Shown piece after piece: positions 27,080-35,571 of a DNA stretch of 64,000 bases. The stretch's first letter is position 1. Each line of letters opens with the position of its first letter. Both the position numbers and the translations under genes were made by a program. The stretch is from Exiguobacterium indicum HHS 31 (GTDB taxonomy: Bacteria; Bacillota; Bacilli; Exiguobacteriales; Exiguobacteriaceae), in the NCBI RefSeq assembly GCF_001939065.1, contig NZ_MPSZ01000006.1, forward strand, positions 1 to 64,000, given 5' to 3'. Under the pieces are notes generated by a model. The model saw only the letters and a program-made list of their open reading frames with translations, made no database searches and had not been told where the DNA came from.

Positions 27080-28069
27080 TCATTTGTCCTGGAGCTGATT
27101 GAATCGGCGGAGATAGTCCCGGTAATCGGCGACGATATCCTGTCCGACGTTTTGCTGGATCGGTTGTGTTTTCGCGATCGCATAGGTCGGCGTACCAAAC
27201 GAGACTTTCCGCAAGATGGCCTGACCGTCTGCTGAAAGCACGAAACGCATGAAGGCGTTCGCCTGCTTTTGTTGCGTCCGTCCTTTCAGCTTTGAAATCG
27301 CGTTGATCGAGTACGTATCGAGTGGGACGCTTTTGACCGGATAATACTTTTCGCGCAGCGATTGTTGATCCCCGATGAAATTGACCCCAAGCATCGCTTC
27401 CCCACTGGCGACATACGACGTCGGTGCAAAGCCGTTCGCCGTGAATAGTCGCGTTCGCTCGATTAGCTGGCGTAAGACCTCTTCTGCCTTCGTTCCGTAT
27501 CCGTCAAAGACCGCTTGCAGGATCGTCGCACCGGTACCAGAATGATTCGGATCCGGCAAAATCAACTCGTCCTGATACCGCTTTGCCGTCAAGTCAGCGA
27601 GCGTCTTCGGATACGGTGCCGCCCCGAACCGCTCGTTCCAAACGTCTGTATTAATGACGATCGCTAAGCGTTCGACTTCATAGCCGATCCAGTAGCGATC
27701 CGGATCCTGCAGTTCTGCTTGATCCATGTCGCTTGGGAACGGTGTCGACAAGCCGCGTTGTTTGAGCGTCTGGTGGGCATCCCACGTTCCGCCGATGATG
27801 ACGTCGGCACGCGGGTGATCCGCTTCCTTCGTCACACGCCGGACGAGTTCTTCTGTCGAGAGACGCACGAACTCATACGTACAACCCGCCTGCTCACAAT
27901 ATGACGACAGCAAGGCGCGACCGATATCCTCTTTCGCGGAGACATACGCCGTCAAATGCGGAACGGTTTCCCGTGCAGCCGTTCCCTGCTTCGTCTGTTC
28001 ATTGTTGCGGACGATCCAAATGCTCATGAGACAAATGATACTCAGCAAGAAGAGCATTCCTTTTCTCAT
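27080..28069 (-). CDS. Extracellular binding protein, HptA-like (sugar-phosphate sensing)
   Basis: 329 residues with an N-terminal membrane anchor (MRKGMLFLLSIICLMSIWIV) and a periplasmic-binding fold of the iron/organophosphate type (AYVSAKEDIGRALLSSYCEQAG, VIIGGTWDAH, TDVWNERFG, LPDPNHSGTG). No permease or ATPase is nearby. In S. aureus HptA, a protein of this kind senses external glucose 6-phosphate for a two-component system that induces uhpT; the neighbours here (kinase, regulator, UhpT) match that logic. It overlaps the preceding gene by 4 bases. Confidence 0.8.
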   Translation of the reverse strand: MRKGMLFLLSIICLMSIWIVRNNEQTKQGTAARETVPHLTAYVSAKEDIGRALLSSYCEQAGCTYEFVRLSTEELVRRVTKEADHPRADVIIGGTWDAHQTLKQRGLSTPFPSDMDQAELQDPDRYWIGYEVERLAIVINTDVWNERFGAAPYPKTLADLTAKRYQDELILPDPNHSGTGATILQAVFDGYGTKAEEVLRQLIERTRLFTANGFAPTSYVASGEAMLGVNFIGDQQSLREKYYPVKSVPLDTYSINAISKLKGRTQQKQANAFMRFVLSADGQAILRKVSFGTPTYAIAKTQPIQQNVGQDIVADYRDYLRRFNQLQDK

Positions 28070-28842
28070 CGATCCGCCTCCTTCCCGGTCGGCAGGAGTT
28101 GTCCTTTTAAATAGAAAGTGTTTCCATTGTCATCATCCATGTACTGAACGCTGAACAATGTCTCGTACACGGTGATATTCAGCAGATTGGCACGCGTATT
28201 CTGCTCATTCATGAACCGTTGAAGCTTGAGAATGCGCGGCTGCCGCTGACTCGCATCAAGTGCCTGACCGACTTCTTCGTAGTCCGTCATCGGCTCTGCT
28301 TGCGCCAGGCGACGCTTGACGTCTTCACGCTCGCGTGCGGTTAGAGTACGCGACCGTCCCGCTGCATACCATGTCACGACTTCCGCCTCAGCAAACTGAC
28401 GCGCGAGCTGTTCCGGTTCGTGGTAGGCGTTTAAGAACCGTGCTTTTAATGTCGTCGTCTGGGTGCTAGGACGTTTTGCGACACATTGTCCATTCAGTGT
28501 CATGCTTTCCCCGAGCGAGAACGTCCACGTCGTTCCGTTCAAGAAACGAAGCGTCCCGTTAAATGTCGCAGGATCTGCTGGACAGGTCCCGTTTGTCACC
28601 GTCTTCATTTGCTTCAATAGCGTCGTGATGCGCTGGACTTCCGTTCCGTCTTCTACCGTCTGCTCCCCCCATGCCCGGTGACGTAACGTCAACTCGGTCG
28701 GGAGCGAGTCATCGGAAGCATTCAGTCGTTTCGGTTCATCGAGGACATGTAAGCGTCCGAAGACCGTCTGCTGAAGCAAAAGAAGACCGAGGGCAAACAA
28801 GACCCCCATCAGGAAGAGATAGGCGATGGTCGATGCTTTCAT
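28066..28842 (-). CDS. Membrane-anchored protein of unknown function in the sugar-phosphate module
   Basis: 258 residues: one N-terminal membrane helix (about 5-27) and an extracellular domain with two cysteines (GTCPAD and GQCVAK) about 25 residues apart that could form a disulphide. AAGGAGAGG precedes the ATG. It ends in a 4-base ATGA overlap with the binding-protein gene, so it is probably part of the sensing complex. Family not recognised. Confidence 0.6.
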   Translation of the reverse strand: MKASTIAYLFLMGVLFALGLLLLQQTVFGRLHVLDEPKRLNASDDSLPTELTLRHRAWGEQTVEDGTEVQRITTLLKQMKTVTNGTCPADPATFNGTLRFLNGTTWTFSLGESMTLNGQCVAKRPSTQTTTLKARFLNAYHEPEQLARQFAEAEVVTWYAAGRSRTLTAREREDVKRRLAQAEPMTDYEEVGQALDASQRQPRILKLQRFMNEQNTRANLLNITVYETLFSVQYMDDDNGNTFYLKGQLLPTGKEADR

Positions 28843-28878
28843 GATTCCTCTCCTTGCTTGATTCTTAGATTACGGGGT

Positions 28879-28914
28879 AATTGTTTCGTAAATCCGGTCG
28901 AATTGTTTCGTAAA
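28879..28914 (-). promoter_or_regulatory. Direct repeats, putative response-regulator site
   Basis: The 14-mer TTTACGAAACAATT (minus strand) occurs twice, at 28901-28914 and 28879-28892, exactly 22 bp apart (two helical turns). A TAATCT hexamer follows six bases after the second copy, so the repeats would cover the -35 zone of a promoter for the binding-protein and uhpT genes. OmpR-type regulators bind such direct repeats; that the adjacent regulator binds here is inferred. Confidence 0.65.
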
Positions 28915-28922
28915 TGTATCAT

Positions 28923-28937
28923 TTGTAAGCGATTACA
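28923..28937. promoter_or_regulatory. cre site (CcpA catabolite control)
   Basis: TTGTAAGCGATTACA matches the cre consensus WTGNAANCGNWNNCA at every position. It lies upstream of the direct repeats, between the kinase stop and the transport genes, so glucose-level control of uptake is expected. Confidence 0.7.
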
Positions 28938-30323
28938 TCACGTTTGGTCGGCTAATCGGAATGTAAGTGTGATACGTGTACCGCTCGCATCACTTTCCAG
29001 TGCAAAATCACCGCCTTGTTCCTGCATCAAACGCCGACAAAGCGGTAGACCGAGTCCATTCCCGCTCGCCGTCGTCAGACTATGTTGCTCATCCTTCCAT
29101 TCGGTCAGGACGGCTGGATCCATACCAATTCCGTCATCTGTCATGAGAAGTTGTAAGCTCGTGTCCGTACTGACTACTGCGAACGTCACCGTCATCGCGT
29201 CACTGTATTTGACGGCATTCTCGAGAAGATTTAACAAGACTTGTTTCGTCTGATCCGGTTGTCCGAGCACGTAAATAGGCGGAACATCCTGTTCGACTTG
29301 AATCCCTTGTCCGTCAAGTCGCAGTTGCATGATGAATAAGGCGTCTGCGAGCAAAGCATCGAGTGCGAACATCGTCGACGTCGCGTGGCGTTCGTTGCGC
29401 TGTTGTTTCGCCTGTTCGAGATTATGCGAGACGAGTCGTAATAAGCGCTGGCTCTCGACTTCGATGTAGTGGTAACAGTGTGTCGCTTCGTCTGGCGGCA
29501 GCTTCGGAATTAACTCGACGTAGCCCATGATCGCCGTCATCGGTGTTCGAAGTTCATGGGTGATGTGATCAATGAATGTCTGTTGGTCGTTTCGTTGTTG
29601 TTCCAGTTGTCCGATGTTGTGCTGAATCGCGTCAGCAAGCGTCGAAAAGTCCGCTGCCAGTCGATTCAGTTCTTCGTATGGATAGGCTGGAAGTGCGTTT
29701 GCATAATGCCCCTTCGTCAAGGCATGCGAGACGCTACGTAAATCGTCGATTGGTCCAATTAACGTCTTCGCCATCCGCCGCGCTGTCCAAACGGCAATCA
29801 CAATCAACATCAGAAACACACCGGTAAAGACATAGGTAAATTGTCGAAGCAGTTCCGCTTCCGTCCGGAGATCGACGAGAAAGCGGACGGAACCGATGAC
29901 GTCTGTCTCACCATACAGCGGGCTCGAGAAGAATAGCACAGGAACATCGGTCTCTTTGAGGAACAGATAACTCGATTTTCCTTTTAAGGCTTGATCAATG
30001 TCCCCTGCGAGAAGCGGTAATTGATCGCGCTCCGAATCGGCGAGTAGTTCCGCATTCGGTCCGAACAGTTGGACGCGCGCGTCAAACCGGTCTGCTAAGT
30101 ATGAAGCAATCGGGACAGCCGTATCGGCGAGCGAGTCCGTCTCTTCGCTCGCGAGATAGTTCGTCGTATAGAGTTCTGCTTCCCGACTCAGTTTTTGGAC
30201 AGACTCGACAGCGTTCTCATAGAGGTTCGATTGGATGAAGGCATAAAGAATCAAGAAGAGAACGAGCAGTGCCGGAACGAGGAGCAAAACGAAGTTTTCC
30301 GTGATGACTTGACGTAGCTTCAT
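28938..30323 (-). CDS. Sensor histidine kinase of the sugar-phosphate module
   Basis: 461 residues from the ATG that overlaps the regulator stop codon (ATGA), preferred to a start four codons upstream. Two membrane helices flank an extracellular sensor region of about 125 residues; then a HAMP linker, a DHp helix with the phosphorylated histidine in FIDHITHELRTP (H256) and a catalytic domain with N box NLLENAVKYSD and G boxes DDGIGMD and GNGLGLPLC. It phosphorylates the regulator encoded just upstream. The input is probably the HptA-like protein. Confidence 0.9.
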   Translation of the reverse strand: MKLRQVITENFVLLLVPALLVLFLILYAFIQSNLYENAVESVQKLSREAELYTTNYLASEETDSLADTAVPIASYLADRFDARVQLFGPNAELLADSERDQLPLLAGDIDQALKGKSSYLFLKETDVPVLFFSSPLYGETDVIGSVRFLVDLRTEAELLRQFTYVFTGVFLMLIVIAVWTARRMAKTLIGPIDDLRSVSHALTKGHYANALPAYPYEELNRLAADFSTLADAIQHNIGQLEQQRNDQQTFIDHITHELRTPMTAIMGYVELIPKLPPDEATHCYHYIEVESQRLLRLVSHNLEQAKQQRNERHATSTMFALDALLADALFIMQLRLDGQGIQVEQDVPPIYVLGQPDQTKQVLLNLLENAVKYSDAMTVTFAVVSTDTSLQLLMTDDGIGMDPAVLTEWKDEQHSLTTASGNGLGLPLCRRLMQEQGGDFALESDASGTRITLTFRLADQT

Positions 30324-30991
30324 GCGTCGACCCATTTGTAGCCGACACCGTAAATCGTCTTGATCCGCTCCCCTTGCACTCCGAGTTTCTTCCGTAAGCG
30401 CTGGACCATAATATCGACGGCACGGGTCTGACCGGAGAAGTCAAAGCCCCAGACCTGTTCGAGCAGTTCGTCACGCTCGAAGACCCGTTTCGGATGGGTC
30501 AGGAAGAGTGCGAGCAACGCATACTCTCGGTACGTCAGCGGCAACGGTTGACCGTCGAGACGGATGACGCGTTCTTCCGGATCAACCGATAAGAAGGGAT
30601 CCGTCACGACAGGCATGGGTGGTGCGACCGTCTTTACACGTTTCAACAGATTTTTCACACGTAAGACGAGTTCCGTTCCATTAAACGGTTTCGTCATGTA
30701 GTCATCCGCTCCGAGCTGCAGCCCGATGATCTTATCGTTCATTTGATCACGTGCTGTCAGCATCAAGATTGGTAAATCAGGTGTCGTCTTCCGCAGCTTG
30801 GGAATCAAATCGAAGCCGGTCGTATCCGGGAGCATCAAATCAAGGACGATCAAATCAAAGGTTTGTGTCTCTTGCAATGCGAGTGCCGTTGCCCCGTCCG
30901 CTGCCGTCTCGACCGTCTGACCATCGAGCTCAAGTTGTAGTTTGACGAGATGCCGGATGCTCGCCTCATCATCAATAACAAGAATATGCAT
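30320..30991 (-). CDS. OmpR/PhoB-family response regulator
   Basis: 223 residues. Receiver domain with acidic pocket DDE, phosphorylation site D51 (IVLDLMLPD), conserved T in LTARD and K in MTKPF; C-terminal winged helix with the RALDLTYREY-like and VDIMVQRLRKKLG regions. First gene of the five-gene module. S. aureus HptR is an AraC-type regulator, so this organism uses a different regulator class for what looks like the same job. Confidence 0.92.
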   Translation of the reverse strand: MHILVIDDEASIRHLVKLQLELDGQTVETAADGATALALQETQTFDLIVLDLMLPDTTGFDLIPKLRKTTPDLPILMLTARDQMNDKIIGLQLGADDYMTKPFNGTELVLRVKNLLKRVKTVAPPMPVVTDPFLSVDPEERVIRLDGQPLPLTYREYALLALFLTHPKRVFERDELLEQVWGFDFSGQTRAVDIMVQRLRKKLGVQGERIKTIYGVGYKWVDA

Positions 30992-31259
30992 AGGAATTCC
31001 TTCTTTCTAGACAATCTTTTCTGTTCCCTAGCGTATCATGGAATCGTTTACACGGTCAGCTCACTTTCATCATAACTATAAATATGCTTTGGATAATCAA
31101 CGTCTCATCACCTGTATGATTGCTTGATAAAACCTCATAAGTTTGATACTTTTTTATACATTTTTAGAACATGTATACGATCTCTCAAAAAAGGGTATCT
31201 AGATTACACCTTTATAATTCGATTAATCATTCCACTCTGTCGAGGTGACTTCGTCCATC

Positions 31260-33590
31260 ATGCCAACCCACACGATGCATTCTCATACCGACTTTTTACT
31301 TATCACGTTGTCTTATCTCATTGCAGCGACATCCGCTTACATCGCGATCGAGCTCGCTGGTCGCGTCAAAACGGCAACTAATCGTTCAAAACATATTTGG
31401 CTGATTGCCGGTGGATCGATTTTAGGTCTTGGCATCTGGTCGATGCACTTCGTCGCGATGCTTGGACACGGCACCTTGAAGGATGCGACCTATTCATTCC
31501 CGCTCGTCTTTCTGTCCGTCATCATCGCGGTGATTGGATGTATTTTAGGATTTTATCTTGTCTCACGCCAGATGTCCCGTGAGTCATTCGTCCTCGGTGG
31601 CTTTTTAATGGGAAGTGCGATCGCGGGGATGCATTATGTCGGGATTGCGGCTTTGCAAGGAATGACGCTTCAATATCACCTAGGATATGTCTTGCTATCG
31701 ATTTTGATTGCGATTATCGCATCTTGGACTGCGCTCTGGATTGGCTTTTTCTCTCGATATGCGAAGCAACAGATGATGATTCAGACAAAAGTTTTCTTTG
31801 CCTTTATCATGGGAATTGCAATTTTCGGAATGCATCACGTCGGTATGCTTGGTTTAAAATTCCGTATGATTCCATCGTTCACGAGTGATCGAGTGATCGA
31901 ACCGACAATGCTTTTGACTCTTGTTTCGGTTGTCACTCTGTTTTTGTTCATCGTCTTCTTCGCTTCTGTTTTATTTGATCTCCAGCTACGCAAGCGGGAT
32001 CTCGTCCAAGCGACGATTCTTGAATCAACCGAAGACGGTGTCGTAACGACGAATCCCGACGGAACAATTCAATATGCAAATTCACTATTCTATCAGTTCT
32101 TTCCTGAGCGTCATTTGTACTTAACGGAACATAGTGCTGCTCTATGTCTTGATGTTCCGGATCATACGCGTCAGATACTACACGTCGACGAATGTATTCT
32201 TGAAGTCGTCAATCATCCGCTCAAGGGAGAGAACTTGAATCAGACGCTTTGGTTCTTCCGAAACATTACGGATCAAGTATCATCTCAGCGTCAGCTCGAG
32301 TATCTCGCCTTTCACGATCGGTTGACGGATTTACCGAATCGAAACATAGTCTCCCTGTTCATTGAAGAACAAATCAAACAAGCGATTCCGATTTCATGTC
32401 TGGCACTCAGTGTAGATCGCTGGCGTTTCCTCAGTGACATGCTCGGACATCAAGGTGTAGAGAGCCTATTACTTCAGATTGCAGAACGATTGCAATCGGT
32501 GATTCATGAAAAAGATGTCCTAGCGCGACTCGATTCGTCCGAATTTCTCGTCATCCTCAGCGACGAACGGAGTCAACTCGCGACACAGAAAGCCGAGAAA
32601 TGTTACGCCGCCTTATCGCAACCGTTTGATATTGATGGAACGGTCATCACGCTTACAATGCGAGCTGGCATTAGCCATTACCCGGAAGACACGACAATCG
32701 CACAAGAGTTGATCGAGTATGCAAAACTAGCACTGCACGCTTCGTTCAATGAAGCACAACATACGATTAAGGAGTTCAAGATTGAGAATCGAAATGATAT
32801 TTTACGAACCGTACAGATTGAAAAATTCATGACTGAAGCACTTGAAACAGAAGCGTTCGAGCTCGTCTATCAACCGAAAATCATGGTGGCTTCGGAACAA
32901 ATGATAGGTGTTGAAGTTTTAGCACGTTGGACGCACGATGAACTTGGCTTCGTCTCCCCAGCAGAATTCATTCCGGTCGCTGAAAATACTGGAGCGATTC
33001 ACGCCCTTGGTGACTGGGTGTTACGGACTGCCTGCCTGCGCTGGGTGGCGTGGCAAGACGTCATGCCTGAGTCGTTCTCGATTGCCGTCAATGTCTCACC
33101 GCTTCAGTTCGCAAGCCAAAAGTTCCTGAAGCGTGTTGAGATAATCCTTGCTGAGACAGGGATGAACCCAGCCTACCTCGAGCTCGAAATTACGGAGTCT
33201 GCCGCCTTATCGTATGAGACAGCAATTTACGAAAAATTAGCTCGACTGCAACAACTTGGGATTCGCGTCTCATTAGACGACTTCGGTACCGGTTATTCTT
33301 CTTTTAAACAGCTTCGCTCATTGCCAATTCAGTTATTAAAGATTGATCGTTCTTTCATCAGTTCCTTGTTTGAAGAGACGAACCAGCAAGCAATCGTCCA
33401 ATCGATGATTCAACTGGGACATAATCTTGATATCGAGGTCTTGATTGAAGGAGTGGAAACAGCTGAACAAGCTGACTGGCTTGCTCGAGAGGGCTGTGAC
33501 TATTTCCAAGGCTATTATTTTAGTCGCCCATTAAAAGAAGAAGATTTATTTCAATATGTAAGAATGCTTCGATCGAATGGAAGTGCATGA
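31260..33590 (+). CDS. MHYT-GGDEF-EAL protein, probable c-di-GMP phosphodiesterase
   Basis: 776 residues. Seven membrane helices with the MHYT repeats (WSMHFVAMLGH, AGMHYVGIAAL, FGMHHVGMLGL), a PAS-like linker, a GGDEF domain whose signature is degenerate (LDSSEF) and an EAL domain keeping the catalytic set: EVLAR, ELEITES, DDFGTGYSS, LKIDRSF, EGVE and QGYYFSRP. Cyclase activity is unlikely; hydrolysis of c-di-GMP is expected. The ATG 12 bases after GAGGTG was used. It could oppose the cyclase at 20284 and damp Pel synthesis. Confidence 0.85.
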   Translation: MPTHTMHSHTDFLLITLSYLIAATSAYIAIELAGRVKTATNRSKHIWLIAGGSILGLGIWSMHFVAMLGHGTLKDATYSFPLVFLSVIIAVIGCILGFYLVSRQMSRESFVLGGFLMGSAIAGMHYVGIAALQGMTLQYHLGYVLLSILIAIIASWTALWIGFFSRYAKQQMMIQTKVFFAFIMGIAIFGMHHVGMLGLKFRMIPSFTSDRVIEPTMLLTLVSVVTLFLFIVFFASVLFDLQLRKRDLVQATILESTEDGVVTTNPDGTIQYANSLFYQFFPERHLYLTEHSAALCLDVPDHTRQILHVDECILEVVNHPLKGENLNQTLWFFRNITDQVSSQRQLEYLAFHDRLTDLPNRNIVSLFIEEQIKQAIPISCLALSVDRWRFLSDMLGHQGVESLLLQIAERLQSVIHEKDVLARLDSSEFLVILSDERSQLATQKAEKCYAALSQPFDIDGTVITLTMRAGISHYPEDTTIAQELIEYAKLALHASFNEAQHTIKEFKIENRNDILRTVQIEKFMTEALETEAFELVYQPKIMVASEQMIGVEVLARWTHDELGFVSPAEFIPVAENTGAIHALGDWVLRTACLRWVAWQDVMPESFSIAVNVSPLQFASQKFLKRVEIILAETGMNPAYLELEITESAALSYETAIYEKLARLQQLGIRVSLDDFGTGYSSFKQLRSLPIQLLKIDRSFISSLFEETNQQAIVQSMIQLGHNLDIEVLIEGVETAEQADWLAREGCDYFQGYYFSRPLKEEDLFQYVRMLRSNGSA

Positions 33591-33796
33591 CTACATTTTT
33601 GATTTTCGAAGTTACATTAGAATAGCCATGATTCTTATGAATCAATAGTCAGTACTCATTCACGCAGCAAGTAGAACATCTTTATTCGTAGACGAATTGT
33701 AATATTGAGTGTAACACCTAGCTGAAAACACAAAAAAACTCATAACGACCTCGTGTAGAATCGAGTTACCACCCAAATTTTAACAGAGGATTCGTT

Positions 33797-34012
33797 ATGA
33801 GCTATGTTCATCTTACAATATCAGAAAGAGTCAAAATAGAAGCTTATCTAGAGATTGGATTTTCAATGCGAAAGATCGCTCAATCTCTTAGACGACAGCC
33901 GTCTACGATCTCACGTGAGCTAAAACAGAATCCTTCCTACAATGCGATCAACGTTCCTCAGTACGCCAGCAAACGAAGTGCATGCGTAAACACCGAAACC
34001 GAAGTGCGGTAG
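33797..34012 (+). pseudogene. IS30 transposase, N-terminal fragment
   Basis: 71 codons reading SYVHLTISERVKIEAYLEIG and SMRKIAQSLRRQPSTISREL, the helix-turn-helix of IS30-family transposases. The frame ends in a stop just where the island begins (34010-34012), losing the DDE catalytic part. A fragment in the same orientation continues at 35353. Confidence 0.85.
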
Positions 34013-34018
34013 CAATCT

Positions 34019-34765
34019 TCAATTCATTTTTTTTAGATATGCTTCTTCGAGAATATCTTTCAAGTTTTCACCTCTTTTAGAAATAAAGGAAGTCCAAAAT
34101 TTTTCTCCAATTTCAGCTAGTTGATTTGGAGAGTATGTTTCTTTATCGAACTTACCCCAGCAACCATCTTCGGTTAATTTATCCCAAAACATATAGTCAG
34201 CAAATTTTCTGTTTTCTAGAGGCACATCAGAGCCCATAGATTCCAGCTTAACTAATTCCGGACATAGCCACATTGCAGCACAAACAGATAATAACCCTGC
34301 GTGCATCTCATTATGGCCTTCTAAATTTACTTCTTCTAACGCTTCTTCCCACGCTAAATAACGATATGTAGTAATTACAAGTAGTTCTGGATATTTGTAG
34401 TTCATGTGTTTAACGAATGAAGATTCCCAATATGCACCTCCGTGTCCATTACAAAGGACAAACTTTTTGAATCCTTGTCTGTTTAAATTAATTATTATTT
34501 CTTCTAGCATTGTTGTTAAAACTGTTGGACTTACTGTAATAGTACCTTTGCAATTGGCATGTTCTTCTGAAGTATTAAATGGAATAGTTGGTAACACATA
34601 AGCGTTTAATACTTCTCCATAGTGTTCAGCATATTTTTCTGCGATCAATGTATCTAAATGCATTGGCAAGTATGGTCCAAATTGTTCGGTCGCTCCAACT
34701 GATAAAATAGCAATATCTGTTCCACTGTCACTCACTTCTGTTGTTGAATTTTTAAAACTTAACAT
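34019..34765 (-). CDS. Creatininase-fold amidohydrolase family protein with altered metal site
   Basis: 248 residues of the creatinine amidohydrolase/MftE family: VGATEQFGPYLPMHLDT near the N-terminus, PFNTSEEHANCKGTI, LCNGHGG and NEMHAGLL in family order. The family usually has E-Q-H-G-P-H-L-P and an acidic residue after HAG; here the first H is F and the residue after HAG is L, so metal binding may be changed or lost. AT-rich codon use differs from the surrounding genome and it lies inside a split IS30, so horizontal acquisition is likely. The substrate cannot be told. Confidence 0.8.
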   Translation of the reverse strand: MLSFKNSTTEVSDSGTDIAILSVGATEQFGPYLPMHLDTLIAEKYAEHYGEVLNAYVLPTIPFNTSEEHANCKGTITVSPTVLTTMLEEIIINLNRQGFKKFVLCNGHGGAYWESSFVKHMNYKYPELLVITTYRYLAWEEALEEVNLEGHNEMHAGLLSVCAAMWLCPELVKLESMGSDVPLENRKFADYMFWDKLTEDGCWGKFDKETYSPNQLAEIGEKFWTSFISKRGENLKDILEEAYLKKMN

Positions 34766-34969
34766 AAGTACCCCCGTTGATGATTTTTATAAAAGTCTTA
34801 TTTAGAAAGACTGAATAAATCGACTATACCACCAAAAAACCATTTATTGTTAATTCGATGCCATACAAATAGTATGGTGTTCTTACATATCTGAATAAAA
34901 AATTATCATTCTTTCGTGACATGACAATTTCTCGCAATGTTACAGTTGCTGCAGAATTAAGCACGAAAA

Positions 34970-34994
34970 AAAACGGTCGATCCCGACCGTTTTC
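34970..34994 (-). terminator. Terminator after the decayed TIR-like gene
   Basis: AACGGTCG pairs with CGACCGTT; on the minus strand it ends in eight T residues. It follows the last codon of the TIR-like remnant by 25 bases. Confidence 0.7.
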
Positions 34995-35016
34995 ACAAAC
35001 TTTATCTGATTGACTT

Positions 35017-35348
35017 TTAGTCAATTTCGTTACCTGATTCTTCTAACTCGTTTGCAATTTTGTATTTCCCTGCTCCTGATTCATCATATTCTTTTTAGAT
35101 AACCCCTGATAGGTTATTAGGGAGATCTACGTCCCCTTTTTTTATGCCACCACATCCTCGATACCAAGTTTTGTTACAAAATATCAATGTTCAAAAATGA
35201 CATTTTGTCGTGCATATGGTCTTTCTTCTTGGACACTTATAGCTCTTCCTAAATCACATGGACTGTATAAAATAATAGCAAATCTTACATCTGAGTGAAT
35301 GGAAAATTTACTTATAATTGTTTGACCTCTATCTGATTCTTCATGGCA
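35017..35348 (-). pseudogene. Decayed TIR-like nucleotide-binding protein (CBASS/Pycsar effector type)
   Basis: Reading the minus strand across stops and one frame change gives ESDRGQTIISKF, FAIILYSPCDLG, ARQNVIFEH, YFVTKLG and EYDESGAGKYKIANELEESG in the order seen in TIR-like domains of the PF10137 type, which occur as NAD-degrading effectors of anti-phage systems. At least three in-frame stops (after FEH, after VVA, after KKGT) and a frameshift before EYDESG destroy it, and its N-terminal part is replaced by the IS30 C-terminal fragment. No cyclase partner gene is seen. Confidence 0.65.
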
Positions 35349-35352
35349 ACTT

Positions 35353-35571
35353 GGCAGCAGCGAGAATACCAATAGTCTTCTCCGTGAGTTTTTCCCAAAG
35401 GGAACCAACTTCGGAATGAACAACAAGACAGAATTAAATCACGCACTTTCTAGAATCAACAATCGACCAAGAAAGTGTTTGTATTGGAAAACTGTATACG
35501 AAGTCTTTTTCCGAAGAAGTGTTGCGCTTAATTTGACAAACCGTCGTAAAAACGATTCAACTCAGCTGTAA
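35353..35571 (+). pseudogene. IS30 transposase, C-terminal fragment
   Basis: 73 codons including ENTNSLLREFFPKGTNF and LSRINNRPRKCLYWKTVYEV, the conserved C-terminal block of IS30-family transposases containing the last catalytic acidic region. There is no start codon. Its stop region overlaps the end of the minus-strand gene at 35557. Confidence 0.85.

Larger units (their letters stand above)
33719..35568 (+). mobile_element. IS30-family relic split by an AT-rich island
   Basis: The transposase N-terminus (33797-34012) and C-terminus (35353-35571) lie in the same orientation 1.3 kb apart, separated by foreign, AT-rich DNA. Possible ends share AGCTGA in inverted orientation (about 33719-33726 and 35562-35568), but full inverted repeats and a target duplication cannot be confirmed by eye. 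The transposase middle, including most catalytic residues, is absent. Confidence 0.6.

Noticed and set aside
33590-33660. TGATTC/GAATCA inverted repeat after the MHYT gene as terminator
   Set aside because: Short stem, AT-rich and no T-run.
35184-35426. 80-codon minus-strand open frame as an intact small gene
   Set aside because: Its C-terminal half is part of a TIR-like domain that continues past stops, and its N-terminal half runs antisense through the IS30 fragment.
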